Source: Streptomyces chromofuscus (GTDB taxonomy: Bacteria; Actinomycetota; Actinomycetes; Streptomycetales; Streptomycetaceae). Taken from it: DNA of 64,000 bases. Position numbers and translations under genes: made by a program. Numbering within the stretch: the stretch's first letter is position 1; every line of letters begins with the position of its first letter. Below the pieces are notes generated by a model, which had not been told where the DNA came from, searched no databases, and was given only the letters and a program-made list of their open reading frames with translations. This document shows positions 61,317-64,000 of this stretch, piece after piece. The stretch is from NCBI RefSeq assembly GCF_015160875.1, contig NZ_CP063374.1, positions 1,984,001-2,048,000 of the forward strand, in the 5' to 3' direction.

Positions 61317-63260
61317 GTGGGGACGAGAGGCGGGGCCGGCAAGCCGGAGGTGTCCGAGTCGGAGCGGCTGCTCTTCGGTGGCCCCCTGCGCTACGACATG
61401 GGCTGGAACCAGCACTCGGACGCCTTCCTGGAGCTCACCTTCCGGGCCATGATCACCCGGATGCCCGCCCTGCTCGCCTCCAGCTTCCGGCTGGCCCGGC
61501 AGGCCGACCGCGGCGCCGCGCGGATCGTGCTGGCGGCCGAGGTGGGCCGGGGCATGGCGCAGGCGGTGAGCCTCTTCGCGGTCAACAGCGTGCTGAGCCG
61601 GCTGATGGGCGCGGGCCCCGTCGAGGACCGGCTGCGCGGCGCCCTCCCCGCGCTGGTCGCCATCGCCGTCGTCCTGCTGCTCGGCGCGCTGCTGCGGGCG
61701 GCCTCGACGTACGCGACCGGGCGGCTGGAGCCGAAGGTGGAGCGCGTCGCGACGGAGCGGTATCTCGAGCGGGCCGCGGCCGTCGAGCTGGCGGCGATCG
61801 AGGACCACGCCTTCCACAAGCTGCTGGACACCGCACAGTACGGCGCCTCCTCGGCCCGCCGGATGATCATGTACGGCACGCGCGTGGTGAACGCGATGAT
61901 CTCGCTGGTCGCGGCGGCCGGCGTGCTCACCGTGCTGCATCCGCTGCTGCTCCCACTGCTGGTGACGATGACACTGCCCAGCGCGTGGAGCGCGCTGACG
62001 AACGCCCGGCGCCGCTACGAGTCGTTCCACACCTGGGTGCAGCACGCGCGCGCGGGGCACCTGATCAGCGGCCTGCTGACGGAACCGGCGGCGGCCCCCG
62101 AGATCCGGGTCCATGGCGTCGGCCCGTTCCTCCTGCGGCACTTCCGCGCGATGTCGGAGGCGGCGGAGTCGGAGCAGGCCCGGCTGGCCCGGCTCGCGGC
62201 CCGGACCGGCCTGATCGCGGCGGCCTGGACCGGCCTCGCGACGGTGTCGACGTACGCCACCCTGGGCGGTCTGCTGCTCGCGGAGGCGATGTCCCTGGCG
62301 GTGGCGGGCACGGCGGTGATCGCGATCCGCACCGGCTCGGCGAGCCTGGAGTCGCTCGTGCTGGAGATCAACCAGCTGCACGAGGAGGCCCTCTTCGTGG
62401 GCGATCTGGAGCGCCTGTACGTGGAGGCCGCCGAGCGGGCGATTCCGGTGGGCGGCGCGGCGCTGCCGGAGGACCCGCGCGAGATCCGATTCGAGAACGT
62501 CACGTTCAGCTACCCGGGTGACGCCACCCGCCCCGCCCTCGACGACGTCACCCTGACGCTGCCGCTGGGCCGGATCATCGCGCTGGTCGGTGAGAACGGC
62601 TCCGGCAAGACCACCCTGGTCAAGTTGCTGGCGGGGCTGTACAAGCCGGACCGGGGCCGGGTCCTGTGGGACGGCGTCGACGCGGCGACCGCGGACCGGC
62701 ACCGCCTGGCCGAGCGGATCGCGATGGTGGCGCAGGACTTCAAGCGGTGGCCGTTCACGGCCCGGGTGAACGTCGCGGTGGGCCGTCCCTCGGCGCCGGT
62801 GACCGAGGAACGGCTGGCGGCGGCGATCGGGGAGGCGGGCGCCGAGGAGGTGGTCGCGGATCTGCCGCGCGGTCTGGACACGCTGCTGGCCCGCAACTTC
62901 AGCGGCGGGCACGAGCTGTCCGGCGGGCAGTGGCAGCGGCTCGGCATCGCCCGTGCGGCCTACCGGCGGGGCAGCATCCTGATCGTGGACGAGCCGACGG
63001 CCGCGCTGGACGCCCGGGCGGAGCTGGAGGTCTTCGACAAGATCCGCGCGCTGGCCGGGAGCGGCCAGACGGTCGTGCTGATCACCCATCGGCTGGCGTC
63101 CGTACGCCATGCGGACCTGGTGCACGTCCTGGACGAGGGCCGGCTCGTGGAATCGGGAACTCCGCAGGAGCTGCTCGCCAAGGGCGGTGTGTACGCGGAG
63201 CTGTACGGGCTCCAGGCGGAACAGTTCGCGATGCCGGCGCCCGCGCCGAAGGCGGGCTGA
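61317..63260 (+). CDS. ABC exporter, fused membrane and ATPase domains
   Basis: 647-aa half-transporter. The membrane domain (residues about 50-380, six helices) is followed by the nucleotide-binding domain: Walker A VGENGSGKTTLVKLL, signature GHELSGGQWQRLGIARAAY, Walker B ILIVDEPTAALDARAE and switch VVLITHRLASVRHADLV. GTG 61317 is preferred over GTG 61293 because GGGGGAGG lies 7 nt before it. Helices lack obvious peptidase or substrate-binding domains. Related to exporters of peptides or lipids; substrate unknown. Confidence 0.92.
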   Translation: MGTRGGAGKPEVSESERLLFGGPLRYDMGWNQHSDAFLELTFRAMITRMPALLASSFRLARQADRGAARIVLAAEVGRGMAQAVSLFAVNSVLSRLMGAGPVEDRLRGALPALVAIAVVLLLGALLRAASTYATGRLEPKVERVATERYLERAAAVELAAIEDHAFHKLLDTAQYGASSARRMIMYGTRVVNAMISLVAAAGVLTVLHPLLLPLLVTMTLPSAWSALTNARRRYESFHTWVQHARAGHLISGLLTEPAAAPEIRVHGVGPFLLRHFRAMSEAAESEQARLARLAARTGLIAAAWTGLATVSTYATLGGLLLAEAMSLAVAGTAVIAIRTGSASLESLVLEINQLHEEALFVGDLERLYVEAAERAIPVGGAALPEDPREIRFENVTFSYPGDATRPALDDVTLTLPLGRIIALVGENGSGKTTLVKLLAGLYKPDRGRVLWDGVDAATADRHRLAERIAMVAQDFKRWPFTARVNVAVGRPSAPVTEERLAAAIGEAGAEEVVADLPRGLDTLLARNFSGGHELSGGQWQRLGIARAAYRRGSILIVDEPTAALDARAELEVFDKIRALAGSGQTVVLITHRLASVRHADLVHVLDEGRLVESGTPQELLAKGGVYAELYGLQAEQFAMPAPAPKAG

Positions 63261-63266
63261 CCCTGC

Positions 63267-63443
63267 TCACTCCGTGCCGTTGCCACCCCGGACGATCACC
63301 AGGAACGTGTCCGTGGCGAGGTCCATCACCACTTCGGCGGGCAGGCCCTCCGACCGGCGCGCCTGCGCGAACTCCTCCGCCGGCCACGATCCTCGCGGCC
63401 CGCCTGCGGGAAAGCGTTCGAGCACCATTCGCCCGTTCACCAT
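63267..63443 (-). CDS. Small hypothetical protein, 58 aa
   Basis: Short protein with no recognised domain. ATG 63443 has GGAGG 6 nt upstream (CTGGAGGTGCGAG), which argues for a real gene and for this start rather than the longer frame to 63551. Sequence features: ERFPAGGPRGSWPAEEF followed by a beta-strand-like LATDTFLVIVRGG. It lies 6 nt past the ABC exporter stop, on the opposite strand. Confidence 0.6.
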   Translation of the reverse strand: MVNGRMVLERFPAGGPRGSWPAEEFAQARRSEGLPAEVVMDLATDTFLVIVRGGNGTE

Positions 63444-63598
63444 CTCGCACCTCCAGAAAGCGTCGTACTTGTAGGAGTTAACGCCCTCCGAAGGGAAATC
63501 GCCTCGCCAAGTGACGCTACTGAGACGTAGTTGACACCCGTTCACCGTCAAAGGTGAGAATCATCTCCCGATTCAACCGTTTACCGTTACCCTCCGCT

Positions 63599-64000
63599 TC
63601 ACTCCTCGTACTCGTCGTGATACCGAATTGCCGCACTGCCCGCAGGCGCCCCGAAGGCCGACGCGCGCCCTACGGGCTTCTCCCACTCCTCCTGCCGGCC
63701 CAGTGCCGTGAGGTCGAGGAAGCTGGTGGTCGAGCCGAGCCCGTCCAGCCCGCGCCCGTACGTCGAGTAGGTGTGGAAGACCCGGTCCCGGTCCCGCAGG
63801 AAGCAGCTCACGCCGGGCCGATCGACGAGCTCCCCCTCGCGCACCAGGGTCGCCTCGAAGTCGAGGTTGAAGTCGTCGCCGTACGACGAGTACCAGGGCA
63901 GCGTCCAGCCCATCCGCGCCTTGAACGGCAGAATGCGCGTGTACGGCGCCCTCGACACCGCCGCGAACGTCGTCCCGCGCGCGTGCAGATGCGCCAGATG
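63599..64000 (-). CDS. DUF899 thioredoxin-like family protein, 5' end beyond window
   Basis: C-terminal 133 residues of a DUF899 protein; the frame stays open to the window edge. Diagnostic pieces are HLHARGTTFAAVSRAPYTRILPFKARMGWTLPWYSSYGDDFNLDF and the end FLDLTALGRQEEWEKPVGR. The family has a thioredoxin-like fold of unknown role. The 155 nt between its stop and the small ORF show no clear terminator. Confidence 0.9.
   Translation of the reverse strand, partial: HLAHLHARGTTFAAVSRAPYTRILPFKARMGWTLPWYSSYGDDFNLDFEATLVREGELVDRPGVSCFLRDRDRVFHTYSTYGRGLDGLGSTTSFLDLTALGRQEEWEKPVGRASAFGAPAGSAAIRYHDEYEE

Overview
The window is a Streptomyces-type chromosome segment: about 70% G+C or more, frequent GTG/TTG starts, 4-bp ATGA/GTGA gene overlaps, and the developmental gene whiA beside yvcK, rapZ and uvrC. 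Protein content and order (pgi, rbpA-like, secG, tpiA, pgk, gap ... whiA, yvcK, rapZ, uvrC ... uvrA ... aroQ ... terC ... uvrB ... glpQ remnant, ogt) match a core-chromosome block known from Streptomyces coelicolor. This is mostly housekeeping sequence. I saw no tRNA, rRNA, CRISPR array, prophage, insertion-sequence transposase or large biosynthetic cluster.

Layout. 1-4192 (minus): sugar-uptake genes (solute-binding lipoprotein, GH13 alpha-glucosidase, second binding protein). 4249-7942 (plus): PadR regulator, ABC ATPase and FtsX-type permease with a PadR-like operator. 7973-14395 (minus): DUF2087 regulator, pgi, RbpA paralogue, secG, tpiA, pgk and gap. 14621-17572: secreted M14 carboxypeptidase. 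18255-23648 (minus): uvrC-rapZ-yvcK-whiA operon. 23951-27148 (plus): HTH regulator, then a LacI regulator/PfkB kinase pair with a palindromic operator. 27221-42783: uvrA, mycothiol-dependent isomerase family, metallo-hydrolase, aroQ, S66 peptidase, MHS transporter, Ca2+/H+ antiporter, terC behind a yybP-ykoY manganese riboswitch, two TerD proteins and uvrB. 43229-50754: MHYT membrane protein, a decayed glpQ, ogt with a MITE-like palindrome at its stop codon, psuG/PfkB kinase, a methyltransferase, corA and a CBS protein. 50864-57535: small metabolic genes, an orphan gltD-like gene, and a divergent AhpD-like/MocR pair. 57692-61030: DUF574-type methyltransferase and a DUF397/XRE-DUF5753/anti-sigma-like ATPase cassette. 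61317-64000: ABC exporter, a small ORF and a truncated DUF899 gene.

Two themes cut across gene boundaries. First, uvrA, uvrB, ogt and terD (and more weakly uvrC) carry a TTGTCAGTG-N8-TANNNT promoter, the RecA-independent (PafBC-type) actinobacterial DNA-damage promoter. In uvrB and ogt the -10 box is so close to the ATG that the mRNAs should be leaderless. Second, intergenic spaces hold many unrelated G+C-rich tandem arrays. In at least three (after tpiA, the metallo-hydrolase and the MHYT gene) the repeat unit contains the last codons and stop codon of the adjacent gene, so the arrays seem to have grown from gene 3' ends.
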